DNA of 64,000 nucleotides from Peribacillus sp. FSL E2-0218 (GCF_037992945.1 NZ_CP150304.1:4157501-4221500), one strand, 5' to 3'. Positions 34,229 through 43,536 are shown, counted from the stretch's first letter. Notes: generated by a model from the letters alone, not told the origin. Numbers and translations are program-made.

Positions 34229-34244
34229 GGCTGCCGCAGCAACC
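34229..34244 (-). terminator. Terminator, GCTGCC family
   Basis: GGTTGC / GCAGCC with a 4-base loop followed by five T on the minus strand, 8 bp past the methyltransferase stop. Confidence 0.75.
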
Positions 34245-34251
34245 TCCGATA

Positions 34252-34992
34252 TTACCAAGCTTTCTTTGCCCTTATGATCATAAAAGATGGTCTTCTCAAC
34301 TCATTCGTGATTTTTGGTAAACTATCCGCTGCTTCATCAGCGGGAATAGGCTCGATTACTTGTTCAATCTGAAAGCCATTAAGGATTAGTTCATTTATTA
34401 GTGTTGAAAAAGTACGGTGATATTTAACAACACCGTCTATATACCAATGTTGTTGCCTTTCACCTTCTTCCTGGTAATGATCAACTGCATAATGTGATCT
34501 ATTGTTTTCTTTGTCAATGATCCAATTATCCATATTTCGTCTAGCTGTTGCAATCGGATGCTCAATGGAGAAAAGAAAGACCCCCATTTTTTTCAAACAA
34601 CCGTTCATTTTTTTTATGACAGCATCATAATCCCTTATATAATGTAAAGCTAGCGAACTAACTGCAACATCAAAATCCTGCTGTCTTATCTGAAGATCTT
34701 CTAATGATATATGTACATAGCTAATACGTTCATGAGCGTTTCTTTGTTGAGCAACGTTTATCATATTCTTTGAAATGTCTATTGCTAAAACCTCTCGAGC
34801 CTGTTCATTCACACAATATTTTGCGAAGTCCCCCATACCACATCCTACATCCAACACCTTTTTATTCTTTAATTCAGGCAGCATATCTCTTAAGGTAGGC
34901 TGCTCTAGTAAATCATTGTAATTCAATTCCGACTCACGCAGGTTCCGGTAGCTCTCGAAGAATTTCGGGTGATCATAAATGTTTTGTTTCAT
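34252..34992 (-). CDS. Class I SAM-dependent methyltransferase
   Basis: About 246 residues. Motif I is VLDVGCGMGDFAKYC, followed by LAIDISKNMI and DVAVSSLALHYI, as in small-molecule methyltransferases. AGAGGCG lies 10 bp before the ATG at 34992; a TTG at 34998 is possible. Substrate unknown. Confidence 0.85.
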   Translation of the reverse strand: MKQNIYDHPKFFESYRNLRESELNYNDLLEQPTLRDMLPELKNKKVLDVGCGMGDFAKYCVNEQAREVLAIDISKNMINVAQQRNAHERISYVHISLEDLQIRQQDFDVAVSSLALHYIRDYDAVIKKMNGCLKKMGVFLFSIEHPIATARRNMDNWIIDKENNRSHYAVDHYQEEGERQQHWYIDGVVKYHRTFSTLINELILNGFQIEQVIEPIPADEAADSLPKITNELRRPSFMIIRAKKAW

Positions 34993-34998
34993 GAACAA

Positions 34999-35276
34999 AA
35001 ATCGCCTCTTTTCTTTTATGATAAACAGATTTTTTTCATTGACACTATCATAATTTTTCCATATTTATCAAAAAAGAAATAGACTTATATTCTTGTTTTT
35101 GGTAAGATTTAGATTGAATCATGCCTATATTCTTCTAACCTCCCGAATAGTTCCAAAAGAAAAATCTGCCTAAGCAACCTCCCTTCGTAGCGGATTACCA
35201 TTCAACCCCTGATAGTATTTTTCATTTTAACCGCCGATTCACTTTTCTTTATTATCCCATGTATTTCTTACAAAAA
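34999..35276. other. Intergenic, no gene seen
   Basis: About 280 bp of A+T-rich sequence. A degraded CTGCCTAAGCAACC element near 35168 belongs to the dispersed hairpin family. Confidence 0.4.
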
Positions 35277-35323
35277 AACCCCGGATAAGGGACACTTTTA
35301 AGCGTGTCCGTCATCCGGGGTTT
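35277..35323 (-). terminator. Terminator of wrbA
   Basis: AACCCCGGAT / ATCCGGGGTT outer arms with an inner GGACAC / GTGTCC pairing and a T-run on the minus strand. Confidence 0.9.
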
Positions 35324-35356
35324 AGTTCATCAGCGATTGACTTTTTTATATTGCAT

Positions 35357-35968
35357 TCATTGATTTCCTTTTTTGACCCATTCCGCTACTGTCACTGTAC
35401 GTTTAGCTTGATGTTTTACGGCACCTGAAACATCTTCGATCATTTTGCCATCTTGTCCGACCGTTACGCTTGTTCCATATGGGTTTCCTCCTGCACCAAA
35501 TAGGACTGGGTCCGTATAACCGGGAGGAGCAATGATAGCACCCCAGTGCATCATGGAGGTGTATAACGATAACAAGGTAGCTTCTTGACCGCCATGTGGG
35601 TTTTGCGCCGAAGTCATGGCACTTACGACTTTATTCACTGTCTTGCCGCTTGCCCACAGTCCCCCTTGGGTATCGAGGAACTGTTTCATTTGTGATGCCA
35701 CATTCCCAAAGCGCGTTGGGACACTGAAGATAATGGCATCTGCCCATTCAATGTCAGCCGATGACGCGACCGGTACGTCTTTTGTTGCTTCGACGGTTGC
35801 TTTCCATGCTTCATTTCCTTCGATAGCCGATTGAGGAGCCAATTCTTGTACTTTTAATACTTTCACTTCAGCTCCTGCTTCTTTTGCTCCTTCTTGAGCC
35901 CATTTTGCTAATTGGAAATTGGTTCCGCCCATACTGTAAAATATCACTGCTACTTTAACGTTTGACAA
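35357..35968 (-). CDS. wrbA: NAD(P)H:quinone oxidoreductase, WrbA type
   Basis: About 203 residues of the flavodoxin-like WrbA family. VAVIFYSMGGTNFQLA binds the FMN phosphate; FSVPTRFGNVASQMKQFLD and SAQNPHGGQE are family marks. It reduces quinones by two electrons. The ATG at 35977 lies directly on AAAGGAG with no spacer, so the TTG at 35968, 9 bp beyond, is the better start. Monocistronic. Confidence 0.9.
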   Translation of the reverse strand: MSNVKVAVIFYSMGGTNFQLAKWAQEGAKEAGAEVKVLKVQELAPQSAIEGNEAWKATVEATKDVPVASSADIEWADAIIFSVPTRFGNVASQMKQFLDTQGGLWASGKTVNKVVSAMTSAQNPHGGQEATLLSLYTSMMHWGAIIAPPGYTDPVLFGAGGNPYGTSVTVGQDGKMIEDVSGAVKHQAKRTVTVAEWVKKGNQ

Positions 35969-36189
35969 TGATTCCATCTCCTTTACTATTAGCCTGCATC
36001 CAAATGTAATTTCCTTATAATAAGTTTAGCCCTAAAGGGATTTCATTAAACTTACTGCACTCTCCAGAAATGATCTTGTACTATATACATACGTATACCC
36101 AGCCTTTATTTCTTTTACTCTCGTAACACATGTCGTGACTGCATGTGAAGAGATTTTTGCAAGTAAATGATTTCATTACAGCATAGGCT

Positions 36190-36441
36190 TTAGCTAATGT
36201 TTACTAAAGAAAATAGACAAATCCAAACAAAATATTTAAACGGGAATTTAGTTTCTTTCTTCTTGAACGCACCTGTTTTGATATCGAAACTTAAACCAAA
36301 AAGAAAAGATAACATTAGAAAAAAAAAGACTACTTCTTTCATCGGAAAAAGTCTACTGGATATACCTATCATAAGCAATATCCCTACCAAGCACCCTACC
36401 AATATTGGAATATATTCTGCTTTATACATCTTATTTCTCAT
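36190..36441 (-). CDS. Small membrane protein
   Basis: 83 residues from the ATG at 36441 with AGAGGAA upstream. Two to three hydrophobic segments separated by FPMKEVV and a Lys-rich loop (KTGAFKKKETK). The longer frame to 36573 overlaps the next gene. Not recognised. Confidence 0.6.
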   Translation of the reverse strand: MRNKMYKAEYIPILVGCLVGILLMIGISSRLFPMKEVVFFFLMLSFLFGLSFDIKTGAFKKKETKFPFKYFVWICLFSLVNIS

Positions 36442-36512
36442 AATTGATTCCTCTCTCTGACTTATGATATGTATTCTGGCTTTAAACTTTAGAAAAGAAT
36501 CTAATCTATCAT

Positions 36513-36788
36513 TCAAACACCAAATATCATTGTCCCTAAAATCATATATATAAAGGGAAATAGGAATAAGCATGCATTTACAAAAATAGAAACAAACGTC
36601 ATAACATCTTTATGAATATAATGTGCTTTTAAAGCGAAGAAGAGACCAATAGGACCAATTACCAATGGAAAAAATATAGGCAACCCTTGCACTTTTTCGA
36701 GTGTAACAATATCAAACAGAAAATTCACAATGAATAGTAGAGGAACGAGGAATAACAAATAAGAAACAAAAAGAAATGTCTTTTGCAC
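36513..36788 (-). CDS. Small membrane protein
   Basis: 91 residues from a GTG at 36788 with AAGGGG. Three hydrophobic segments, with a conserved-looking VIGPIGLFFALKAH. It is probably cotranscribed with the next small membrane gene. Not recognised. Confidence 0.6.
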   Translation of the reverse strand: MQKTFLFVSYLLFLVPLLFIVNFLFDIVTLEKVQGLPIFFPLVIGPIGLFFALKAHYIHKDVMTFVSIFVNACLFLFPFIYMILGTMIFGV

Positions 36789-36968
36789 GATAAGCCCCTT
36801 AAAAAAGTTAGTTTCTTAAATTCTACCATAATACAACAAATATTTTGGATAATTAACCCATTATTTCGCAATAAACTTGACTAGACCGGTGCATAAATAA
36901 AAGGTAGCTAACACACTTATATCATCCACCCAAGTGAAAATAAGCCCGCAGAAACCAGCCAAAGATTT

Positions 36969-36999
36969 GTTATACAATATATAGAACAACGTGTTATAC
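36969..36999 (+). promoter_or_regulatory. Direct repeat at the GntR-gene promoter
   Basis: TGTTATAC occurs at 36969-36976 and 36992-36999, 23 bp apart. The second overlaps a TATACT -10. It is a candidate autoregulatory site. Confidence 0.4.
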
Positions 37000-37026
37000 T
37001 TCAATTAGAACAGTCAGGAGGTACTT

Positions 37027-37410
37027 ATGCTTATCCAAATCGAAACCTCATCGGATATTCCCATTTATACGCAGCTTTCCAATCAACTGATTGAACTAAT
37101 CGCACGCGATCAATTAAAAGGGGGCGATGTATTGCCTTCCGTCAGATCGTTGGCGTCTGACCTTGGGGTTAATATGCACACAGTCAATAAGTCTTACCAT
37201 GAGCTAGAAAGAAAAGGAATCATCCGCATCGTACCGAAGTCCGGAGCCGTAATTAATCCATCCATTCGAGATGGCATTTCCCAAGAACATCGTCTGAGGA
37301 TCGTCGAGGAACTGAAGCCGATTATTGCCGAGGCAATCGTGCTGGGTATGAATGCCGAGGACATTCAGCAACTCGCTTCATCCATACTTTCAGATATGAA
37401 GGAGGAATAA
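37027..37410 (+). CDS. GntR-family regulator, YtrA subfamily
   Basis: 127 residues: a winged helix at about 10-75 with IYTQLSNQLIELIAR, LPSVRSLASDLGVNMHTVNK and GAVIN, then a short helical tail instead of a large ligand domain. This is the YtrA layout, usually linked to a membrane protein gene it controls. The next gene starts 5 bp after its stop. AGGAGG site. Confidence 0.9.
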   Translation: MLIQIETSSDIPIYTQLSNQLIELIARDQLKGGDVLPSVRSLASDLGVNMHTVNKSYHELERKGIIRIVPKSGAVINPSIRDGISQEHRLRIVEELKPIIAEAIVLGMNAEDIQQLASSILSDMKEE

Positions 37411-37415
37411 GACCT

Positions 37416-38522
37416 ATGTCATTATCGATTTTTCTTATTACACTGGCTTTCATCATTTTGCTGCAATCCGCCATTCCGTTCTTATTGAAGGGGTCGATTG
37501 TATTTGGCGTTACCATTCCCGAACAACATATGAAGGAACGAGCGATTTCTTCGTATAAACGCTTTTATTCAGCAACGATACTTATTACCGGTTTCCTTGC
37601 CTTGATTGTCTATTTCCTCTGGGCAAAAAACCGGACACTTTCCGAGGATCAAGTCGTTTTTGCCGGTTTGGCCATCCAGTTCGGCATTCTTTTTTTATGT
37701 ATGATCATGTATCTATATTTCCATGCAAAAACAACGAAATTGAAACGCACCCATAAGTGGGGTGCAGGATTAAAACCGGTTCGGATAGCTGATCTCGCAA
37801 GCCATGCCAAAGATGAAATGCTTCCGTCCTATATGTTTGCCCTTCCCGCGCTCATTACAGCGGGACTGCTCGTTTATACAGCAAGCCAATACAGTCAGTT
37901 GCCCGCCATGATTCCCACTCATTGGGATATAGACGGCCAACCGGACGCGTTCAGTCAAAAAACGTCCTTTTCCGCCATCTCCCTTTTGCTTATTCTATTG
38001 GTCATCCAGGGTATGATGTTCGGAATAAATGTGATGACAAAACGTTCGGGCATCAAGCTGACTTCTGCCAAAAAGAAATCTTCACAAGTCCAGCAACTGG
38101 CATTCCGTAAATATTCAAGCTGGTTTTTGTTTTTCACGACTGTCCTGATCACCATTCTGTTTGGCTTCATACAGCTGGTGATCATTCAAGGCGGAATGGG
38201 GAATGCCGCTTTTATGGCAGCGGTGCCACTCGGCTTCCTTTCAATCATGCTAATCGTGACCGCCGTCTATGCCTTCAAGGTCGGTCAAGGCGGCTCTCGC
38301 ATTCAGGTAACGGCTGAAGAAGAGGAAACGATGGATACCACCTTTGTCGACGACGACCAATACTGGAAGGCAGGCATCTTTTATGTGAACAAAAATGATC
38401 CTTCCATTTTCGTCGAAAAACGGTTCGGAGTCGGCTGGGCCATAAACTTCGGGAATCCAATCGGTTATATATTCTTACTTGTCTCCATCCTGCTGATATT
38501 ACTCATTTCATTCTTTATATGA
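37416..38522 (+). CDS. DUF1648-domain membrane protein
   Basis: 368 residues with about nine membrane segments. The DUF1648 signature is PAMIPTHWDIDGQPD near residue 165. The C-terminal part, FVDDDQYWKAGIFYVNKNDPSIFVEKR, is a second conserved block (DUF5808-like). Paired with a YtrA-type regulator, as is common in Bacillus. SdpI-like immunity is one possibility for DUF1648 proteins, but unproven here. Confidence 0.85.
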   Translation: MSLSIFLITLAFIILLQSAIPFLLKGSIVFGVTIPEQHMKERAISSYKRFYSATILITGFLALIVYFLWAKNRTLSEDQVVFAGLAIQFGILFLCMIMYLYFHAKTTKLKRTHKWGAGLKPVRIADLASHAKDEMLPSYMFALPALITAGLLVYTASQYSQLPAMIPTHWDIDGQPDAFSQKTSFSAISLLLILLVIQGMMFGINVMTKRSGIKLTSAKKKSSQVQQLAFRKYSSWFLFFTTVLITILFGFIQLVIIQGGMGNAAFMAAVPLGFLSIMLIVTAVYAFKVGQGGSRIQVTAEEEETMDTTFVDDDQYWKAGIFYVNKNDPSIFVEKRFGVGWAINFGNPIGYIFLLVSILLILLISFFI

Positions 38523-38559
38523 TCTTGGAGGATACAATCAACAGGGACTTTAAATGAAA

Positions 38560-38602
38560 AAGGGAAAGAGAATCACCTTGACTTGAGGTGTTTTCTTCCC
38601 TT
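38560..38602 (+). terminator. Terminator of the GntR/DUF1648 operon
   Basis: Imperfect arms AAGGGAA...CACCT / AGGTG...TTCCCTT with a T-rich end. Confidence 0.6.
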
Positions 38603-38708
38603 GTTCTACAAAAACACTTATGCTTTTAAAAGATTAGCGTTAAATATATCAACATCAGCACCAATTATCTGCTTTGGTTGTTTGGTCAATGATAAATTGA
38701 TTTCATTC

Positions 38709-39353
38709 CTAACTTCTCTGCATTATCATTGGGATACTATCAATAAATTTATATAAAAAATAACAACCGAATCCGATTAAAACCAGTCCAGCAACGATGG
38801 ACGCACGTTTAATGTATGTTGGTTTCAAGAATTTTCTAGCACCTGTAACAACCGCCATTAACCCTATGTCGTGTATGAGAATACCTATGATAATACCTAC
38901 ACTTACAATGAAAAAATTAAAAATATTTGACGAATCAAATGAGTTTGACAGGATTGTTCCAAAAATACTTACCCAAAAAACTAAGTTCCCAGGAGATATG
39001 GCCACAAGCAGTCCATTTTTGTACGAAGATTTTAATGATTTTGCCGATTTTTCACCTACCAGTGTGATTTCGTGATCGGCGTTTTTGATGCTGTCATATC
39101 CGATGTGAAATAAGACAATGGCACCTATTATCCACAAAGGCACTTGAATGAATGGAATAGTTAAAATTGGTGCTAATCCAACGAACAATAAAATAATCAA
39201 GATTACATCAATGGTCATACCTCCAAGACCTACACTCCAGCCGTGCATAAAACCATTTTTCAAACCTTGTTTAATCATTTCAATTGAAATAGTTCCAATC
39301 GGCAATGCAATCGAAAGACCTAGTAAGATACTAGAAAACAGCAATACAAGCAT
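38709..39353 (-). CDS. LysE-family amino acid exporter
   Basis: 214 residues with six membrane segments and the family motif ALPIGTISIEMIKQGLKNGF near the start; ISPGNLVFWVSIFG is the second repeat. It exports amino acids or related metabolites. The ATG at 39353 touches GAGGG, so the TTG at 39344 may be the true start. Probably monocistronic. Confidence 0.85.
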   Translation of the reverse strand: MLVLLFSSILLGLSIALPIGTISIEMIKQGLKNGFMHGWSVGLGGMTIDVILIILLFVGLAPILTIPFIQVPLWIIGAIVLFHIGYDSIKNADHEITLVGEKSAKSLKSSYKNGLLVAISPGNLVFWVSIFGTILSNSFDSSNIFNFFIVSVGIIIGILIHDIGLMAVVTGARKFLKPTYIKRASIVAGLVLIGFGCYFLYKFIDSIPMIMQRS

Positions 39354-39545
39354 CCCTCAACCCCCTATGTACTTTTTATTAAAATGGTTTTTATATTATA
39401 GTACATTAAATATGAATATAGCAGCGTTACACATGATAGTAAGCGGATGTAGTTTCATTATTCTGGTATTTACACTTATATGTATATGAAAAAATCGAAT
39501 TTAGCTACAGAAATTTTCACCCCTCATCTTGGGCTTAGATTGTTT

Positions 39546-40328
39546 TTAAACTTTTACAGACTTATTTATTGAGGTCAGTTCTCCCAATTCCATAAGCCTT
39601 TGCACTATGTGGTCTTCTGTATCTCCACATAATGACAGTTTTTCAGAGGAAAGTGGGGCAAGTTGCAAATTCTCACCAATCATGACTGAATACATGGCAT
39701 GCTGAAACATTGCAATATCATTCGCATCATTGCCGAATGCTATATACTCCCCTTCTTCTACACCCAATTGTTGCAGCCCGCTCCACTTATCAACACCTTT
39801 TGGACTTATGTCTAACACTCCCTCATTTCCATGAGAATGAACAACAACATCCATCCTGCTAAGCTGTGCTTCGACTTCTTCCATATTATCCGAAGTAAGT
39901 ATCAATACTTTGACGATTGACTGTAATTTATCCAATGTTATGTTTTTAGCACGCCTTAGTGGATCAAGGTTATTCTTAATTGGATGGCTAGCTGGCCCTG
40001 TATAGGCGTAATCCCAATCACCGTCTACCAAATAAGAAACACTATGCGCTCGTAGTAATTGAACAATATTCGAGATTGTTTCTTCATCAAAACTGACCGT
40101 CGAGATGATTTTCCCGTTTAATGCAACCATTGAGCCATTGCCACCTATCATCGAAAACTGATGAAACCGCTCATGTAAGACGGGAAGTAAATCGCGTACA
40201 GGTCTAGCTGAAGCAAAAATAACTTCATGCCCCCCAGCTACCAATTTCTCTAATGCAACTAAGACTTTTTCAGAAACAGGCTGACCTTTAAAACAAATTG
40301 TCCCATCTAAATCAAATACGAATTTCAT
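39546..40328 (-). CDS. HAD-superfamily hydrolase, Cof type
   Basis: About 260 residues from the ATG at 40328 (GAGGAG 9 bp upstream; a GTG at 40337 is too close). Motif I is FDLDGTICF, motif II FASARPVRD, motif III a Lys in KGVDKWSGL, motif IV FGNDANDIAMF. The C2-type cap marks sugar-phosphate or nucleotide-like phosphatases. Substrate unknown. Divergent from the Crp/Fnr gene. Confidence 0.88.
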   Translation of the reverse strand: MKFVFDLDGTICFKGQPVSEKVLVALEKLVAGGHEVIFASARPVRDLLPVLHERFHQFSMIGGNGSMVALNGKIISTVSFDEETISNIVQLLRAHSVSYLVDGDWDYAYTGPASHPIKNNLDPLRRAKNITLDKLQSIVKVLILTSDNMEEVEAQLSRMDVVVHSHGNEGVLDISPKGVDKWSGLQQLGVEEGEYIAFGNDANDIAMFQHAMYSVMIGENLQLAPLSSEKLSLCGDTEDHIVQRLMELGELTSINKSVKV

Positions 40329-40414
40329 TATGCCCACTCCTCAATTTTTTATTTTTCTTAGCATATCAGTTTATTTTATAATGAAAAGGACATATGTCCC
40401 AAAAGGAGTTTTCC

Positions 40415-41113
40415 ATGAAATATATGAATGATCCAAGACTGCTTGGTACAAAATTAAAGGAATATCCAATTGAAGAAATGTTTAGGCAGCCCCAACAACT
40501 CCCCTTTACATTGCAGCAATACGAACCGGGGGAAATCATTCTGCTAGAAGGAGTGGAGATGAAATCGCTGTTGTTTTTAGTGGAAGGAAAAGTGAAAATA
40601 ACCTCAAGCATCGAAACTGGAAAGTCACTCTTGCTCAGATTTATCCACCCATTCTCCATTATTGGCGATATTGAATTAATTCGTGACGTTCCCGTCCAAT
40701 CACAAGTTAAGGCAGTGGATCAATGCTTGTTCATTGGACTGCAGTTTGATTATATAAAAAAACATGAAATGGATAACCCAAAATTTTTGCATATCCTTTT
40801 AGAACACTTAAGCTATAAGCTTCAAACTTGTACAACGGCATCTCGTGTAAATGTATTAGCATCTGTGGAAAACAAATTTGCGAGCTACCTTTTGTCCACA
40901 ATCGCACCAGAACCAGATACTAACTTTGGAATCGAGCTTAAGACATCCAATATTAAAGAAATTGCCGATTTACTCGGCACTACATATCGCCATTTAAATC
41001 GAGTGATCCTTTCTCTTTCCCAAAAGAAAATGATTGAAAGGGATAAGAATTCGATTCGAATAGTAAATTGGACCGTTTTAGAAGAAATGTCCAATGGAAT
41101 TCGATATAAGTAG
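40415..41113 (+). CDS. Crp/Fnr-family regulator (YeiL-like)
   Basis: About 232 residues from the ATG at 40415 (AAAAGGAG 6 bp upstream; the ATG at 40394 lacks a site). The cyclic-nucleotide-type beta roll spans about 25-125 (YEPGEIILLEG, LLFLVEGKVKI) and the HTH includes NIKEIADLLGTTYRHLNRVI. No N-terminal Cys cluster for Fe-S was seen. The effector is unknown. Confidence 0.85.
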   Translation: MKYMNDPRLLGTKLKEYPIEEMFRQPQQLPFTLQQYEPGEIILLEGVEMKSLLFLVEGKVKITSSIETGKSLLLRFIHPFSIIGDIELIRDVPVQSQVKAVDQCLFIGLQFDYIKKHEMDNPKFLHILLEHLSYKLQTCTTASRVNVLASVENKFASYLLSTIAPEPDTNFGIELKTSNIKEIADLLGTTYRHLNRVILSLSQKKMIERDKNSIRIVNWTVLEEMSNGIRYK

Positions 41114-41205
41114 ATATGTCAGAGGAGAAGGGTATTTATATGTTGATTTTACCCTTTTCTACCCACTGAAAATATGCAGACCCTAAAAATCCATTAACTT
41201 ATTAT

Positions 41206-41235
41206 AACTAGTTATATCTAGTTATATCTATTTAC
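41206..41235. repeat. 10-bp tandem repeat upstream of DUF2294 gene
   Basis: GTTATATCTA is present twice in a row at 41211-41230, with partial copies on both sides. It may be a promoter-proximal regulatory array. Confidence 0.55.
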
Positions 41236-41321
41236 ATTTGGTTAGTAATGATATATAATTTTTCTTGTAAGACATATGCTTACGAATACAGATAAAATTA
41301 CATGCCTCGAGGATGAGCTGT

Positions 41322-41702
41322 ATGAGTGAATCTTTACAAAAACTTGAACAGAATTTTGCCAATCTCATTCGAGCTTATCGAAAGAAACAGATTGGAAAAG
41401 GTCCTGAGAAGATCAAGGTAACATTCACCAGAAATTGGGTTGTCGCTCATATGAGTGGATGCCTAAGTCCGGTAGAAAGTTTTATCACACGGTCTGAAGA
41501 AGGACGGAATATGATTTTACATGCTCGTACACACATGATAAAAGAACTGTACAGTGAGTTAACTCCCACTGATATGGAACAACTGGTAGGAGCAAAATTT
41601 ATAAAACTTATTACAGATGTAGATTTAGAGAAAGATGAAGTCGTATCTATATTTGTTTTTGAACAACCCATAGATGGAACAGAAGATATGTTTTCAATAT
41701 GA
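41322..41702 (+). CDS. DUF2294-family protein
   Basis: About 126 residues. It has the family start LEQNFANLIRAYRKKQIGKG and the phrase TFTRNWVVAHMSGCLSPVES. The ATG at 41322 is preferred because 41313 abuts GAGG. The family is sometimes linked to Na+ or formate metabolism. It lies directly upstream of formate dehydrogenase, past a large hairpin, so a joint role is possible. Confidence 0.75.
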   Translation: MSESLQKLEQNFANLIRAYRKKQIGKGPEKIKVTFTRNWVVAHMSGCLSPVESFITRSEEGRNMILHARTHMIKELYSELTPTDMEQLVGAKFIKLITDVDLEKDEVVSIFVFEQPIDGTEDMFSI

Positions 41703-41740
41703 CAGGCGGATGGAATACGGTACGTATGTGCTTAGTAACT

Positions 41741-41806
41741 AACCACCATCATTTTGGATAAAAGGATTGGCCCAGGCTATCCTCTTAACCAAAATGTGGT
41801 GGTTTT
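41741..41806 (+). terminator. Long-stem terminator or attenuator upstream of formate dehydrogenase
   Basis: AACCACCATCATTTTGG pairs with CCAAAATG-GGTGGTT (one mismatch) over a 30-base loop that itself has AGGAT/ATCCT. Six T follow. It ends the DUF2294 gene and may attenuate fdh. Confidence 0.8.
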
Positions 41807-41862
41807 TTATATGTATTTTTTCAACAAAATCAAACTAACATTATTCCTAGGAGGAACACAAT

Positions 41863-42906
41863 ATGAAAATCGTAGCAGTATTACCACCAGTAGTAGAATT
41901 GCCAGAACCATCTCCAGGCTATTTGTTTAACGTTGAGAAAGCTTATAATCTTCATGAATATTTTGCAAGCAAAGGTCATGAATTCGTTACACTGAGCGAT
42001 GCAAATGAATCTTTGGAGCCGCATTTGGCAGATATGTCCATCTTCATTTGCAGCCCTTTCTACCCTGCTTACCTGACAAAAGAGAAAATTGATCGTGCTC
42101 CAAATCTTAAAATGGCACTTACGGCTGGCGTAGGTTCCGACCACTTTGACTTGGAAGCTTGTGCAGCACGGAATATCACGGTTGCTGAAGTAACGGGAAG
42201 TAACGTTGTTAGTGTTGCTGAACATGCTGTCATGCAAATCCTGATCTTACTCCGTAACTTTGTAGGCGGTCACGAACAAGCAGTAAATGGAGAGTGGAAC
42301 CTGCCAAAAGTTGGTGCTTATGCCCATGACTTAGAAGGAAAAACAGTTGGTATTTTTGGATTCGGACGTATTGGACAACGTGTCGCTGCCCGTCTGCGCC
42401 CATTCGATGTGAAATTGGTCTACAACGACCCATACCGTCGTGAAGACTTGGAAGATGAACTGGGAGTGGAATATGTAACTTTCGACAAATTGGTTGAAAC
42501 AAGTGACGCCATCACAATCCACGCTCCGTTGACCGAGCAAACGGATACACTGTTCAACCGCGATGTTTTAAGCCGTACAAAACAAGATGCCTATATCGTT
42601 AATACAGCACGCGGAAAAATCATTGAAACGGATGCTCTTGTAGATTCCTTGAAATCCGGACATTTAGCTGGTTACGCTGGTGACACTTGGTACCCACAAC
42701 CTGCTCCTGCTGATCATCCTTGGAGACAAATGCCAAAACAAGCCATGACTGTCCACTACTCTGGCATGACCCTGGAAGCTCAGCACCGTATCGAAATCGG
42801 TACAAAAGCCATTCTGGACAACTTCTTTGAAGGAAAAGCACAAAAACAAGAAGATTTGATTGTAGAAGGCGGAGAAATCGTCAGCCCAAGCTACAAAATC
42901 AAGTAA
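41863..42906 (+). CDS. fdh: NAD-dependent formate dehydrogenase
   Basis: 347 residues of the D-2-hydroxyacid dehydrogenase superfamily, formate branch: SPFYPAYLTKEKI, TAGVGSDHFDLEA, EVTGSNVVSVAEH (Asn114), GFGRIGQ (166-172), Asp189 giving NAD preference, TARGK (Arg250), and HYSGMT (His298). It oxidises formate to CO2 with NAD+. It is shorter than the roughly 400-residue pseudomonad enzyme, as in other Firmicutes. AGGAGG site. Confidence 0.92.
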   Translation: MKIVAVLPPVVELPEPSPGYLFNVEKAYNLHEYFASKGHEFVTLSDANESLEPHLADMSIFICSPFYPAYLTKEKIDRAPNLKMALTAGVGSDHFDLEACAARNITVAEVTGSNVVSVAEHAVMQILILLRNFVGGHEQAVNGEWNLPKVGAYAHDLEGKTVGIFGFGRIGQRVAARLRPFDVKLVYNDPYRREDLEDELGVEYVTFDKLVETSDAITIHAPLTEQTDTLFNRDVLSRTKQDAYIVNTARGKIIETDALVDSLKSGHLAGYAGDTWYPQPAPADHPWRQMPKQAMTVHYSGMTLEAQHRIEIGTKAILDNFFEGKAQKQEDLIVEGGEIVSPSYKIK

Positions 42907-42920
42907 GCTGCATAATGTAC

Positions 42921-42949
42921 AGACACCCTCTCTTTCAGGAGGGTGTCTT
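42921..42949 (+). terminator. Terminator of fdh
   Basis: AGACACCCTC / GAGGGTGTCT with a short loop and a T-run. Confidence 0.9.
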
Positions 42950-42977
42950 TTTGTTTGTTTCTACTTATAAAAAAATA

Positions 42978-43037
42978 GGGGTGCCCAAGTAACAGATAAG
43001 TACGAAATCTCGTTACTCCAATGCTTTAGAGGCACCC
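42978..43037. repeat. Nested hairpin element (copy 1)
   Basis: GGGTGCC (42979-42985) pairs with GGCACCC (43031-43037). Inside, AGTAAC (42988-42993) pairs with GTTACT (43012-43017). A related element is at 59806-59868. No coding frame of note. Confidence 0.6.
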
Positions 43038-43096
43038 GAATGGCAGAATAATAAAAAGCTGCCTAAAAAAATAGCTCCAATCTTCCTTTGACACTT

Positions 43097-43318
43097 TCAC
43101 TCATCAACAGGCTTTCGTTTATGTTTTTCATTTATTATTTTTTTATTGAATATCTTAACGTCTCCAACCATCAGTAACCTCATATCCTCTACAATATACT
43201 GGGCCAACTCTTGGTCTGTGATGTCATCTCCCTCAATATCCAAGCGGAATTCCTGCCCTTGAATCCCACCGCCATTCGTAAACACGATTTCAAAGTCAAA
43301 TTGAACTCTTTTATCCAT
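43097..43318 (-). CDS. Small conserved protein, unknown function
   Basis: 73 residues from the ATG at 43318 with AGGG 5 bp upstream. It has an acidic stretch (RLDIEGDDITDQELAQYIVE) then a basic end. Similar short proteins occur in other Bacillaceae, from memory. Function not known. Confidence 0.65.
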   Translation of the reverse strand: MDKRVQFDFEIVFTNGGGIQGQEFRLDIEGDDITDQELAQYIVEDMRLLMVGDVKIFNKKIINEKHKRKPVDE

Positions 43319-43508
43319 CTGAACCCTCCCCAACTATTACAACCGTTCTTACTTAGAAATATTCTAGACAAAAAGAGGTTTCCCTTCTTCAACTCAGTAC
43401 CTGATAGGCTGATAAGGCGAATATCATTATCACTAAGATAATTTTCATCATTTTCAAGACTGAATCCCCCCCTAATAAGGGTATTCCGCCCGTTTGCGCA
43501 AAAGAAAA

Positions 43509-43527
43509 GGAGCTGCCAATCAGCCCC
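43509..43527 (-). terminator. Terminator, GCTGCC family
   Basis: GGAGCTG / CAGCCCC with one mismatch and a T-run on the minus strand, after the small TM-coil gene. Confidence 0.65.
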
Positions 43528-43536
43528 TGGTACTCA

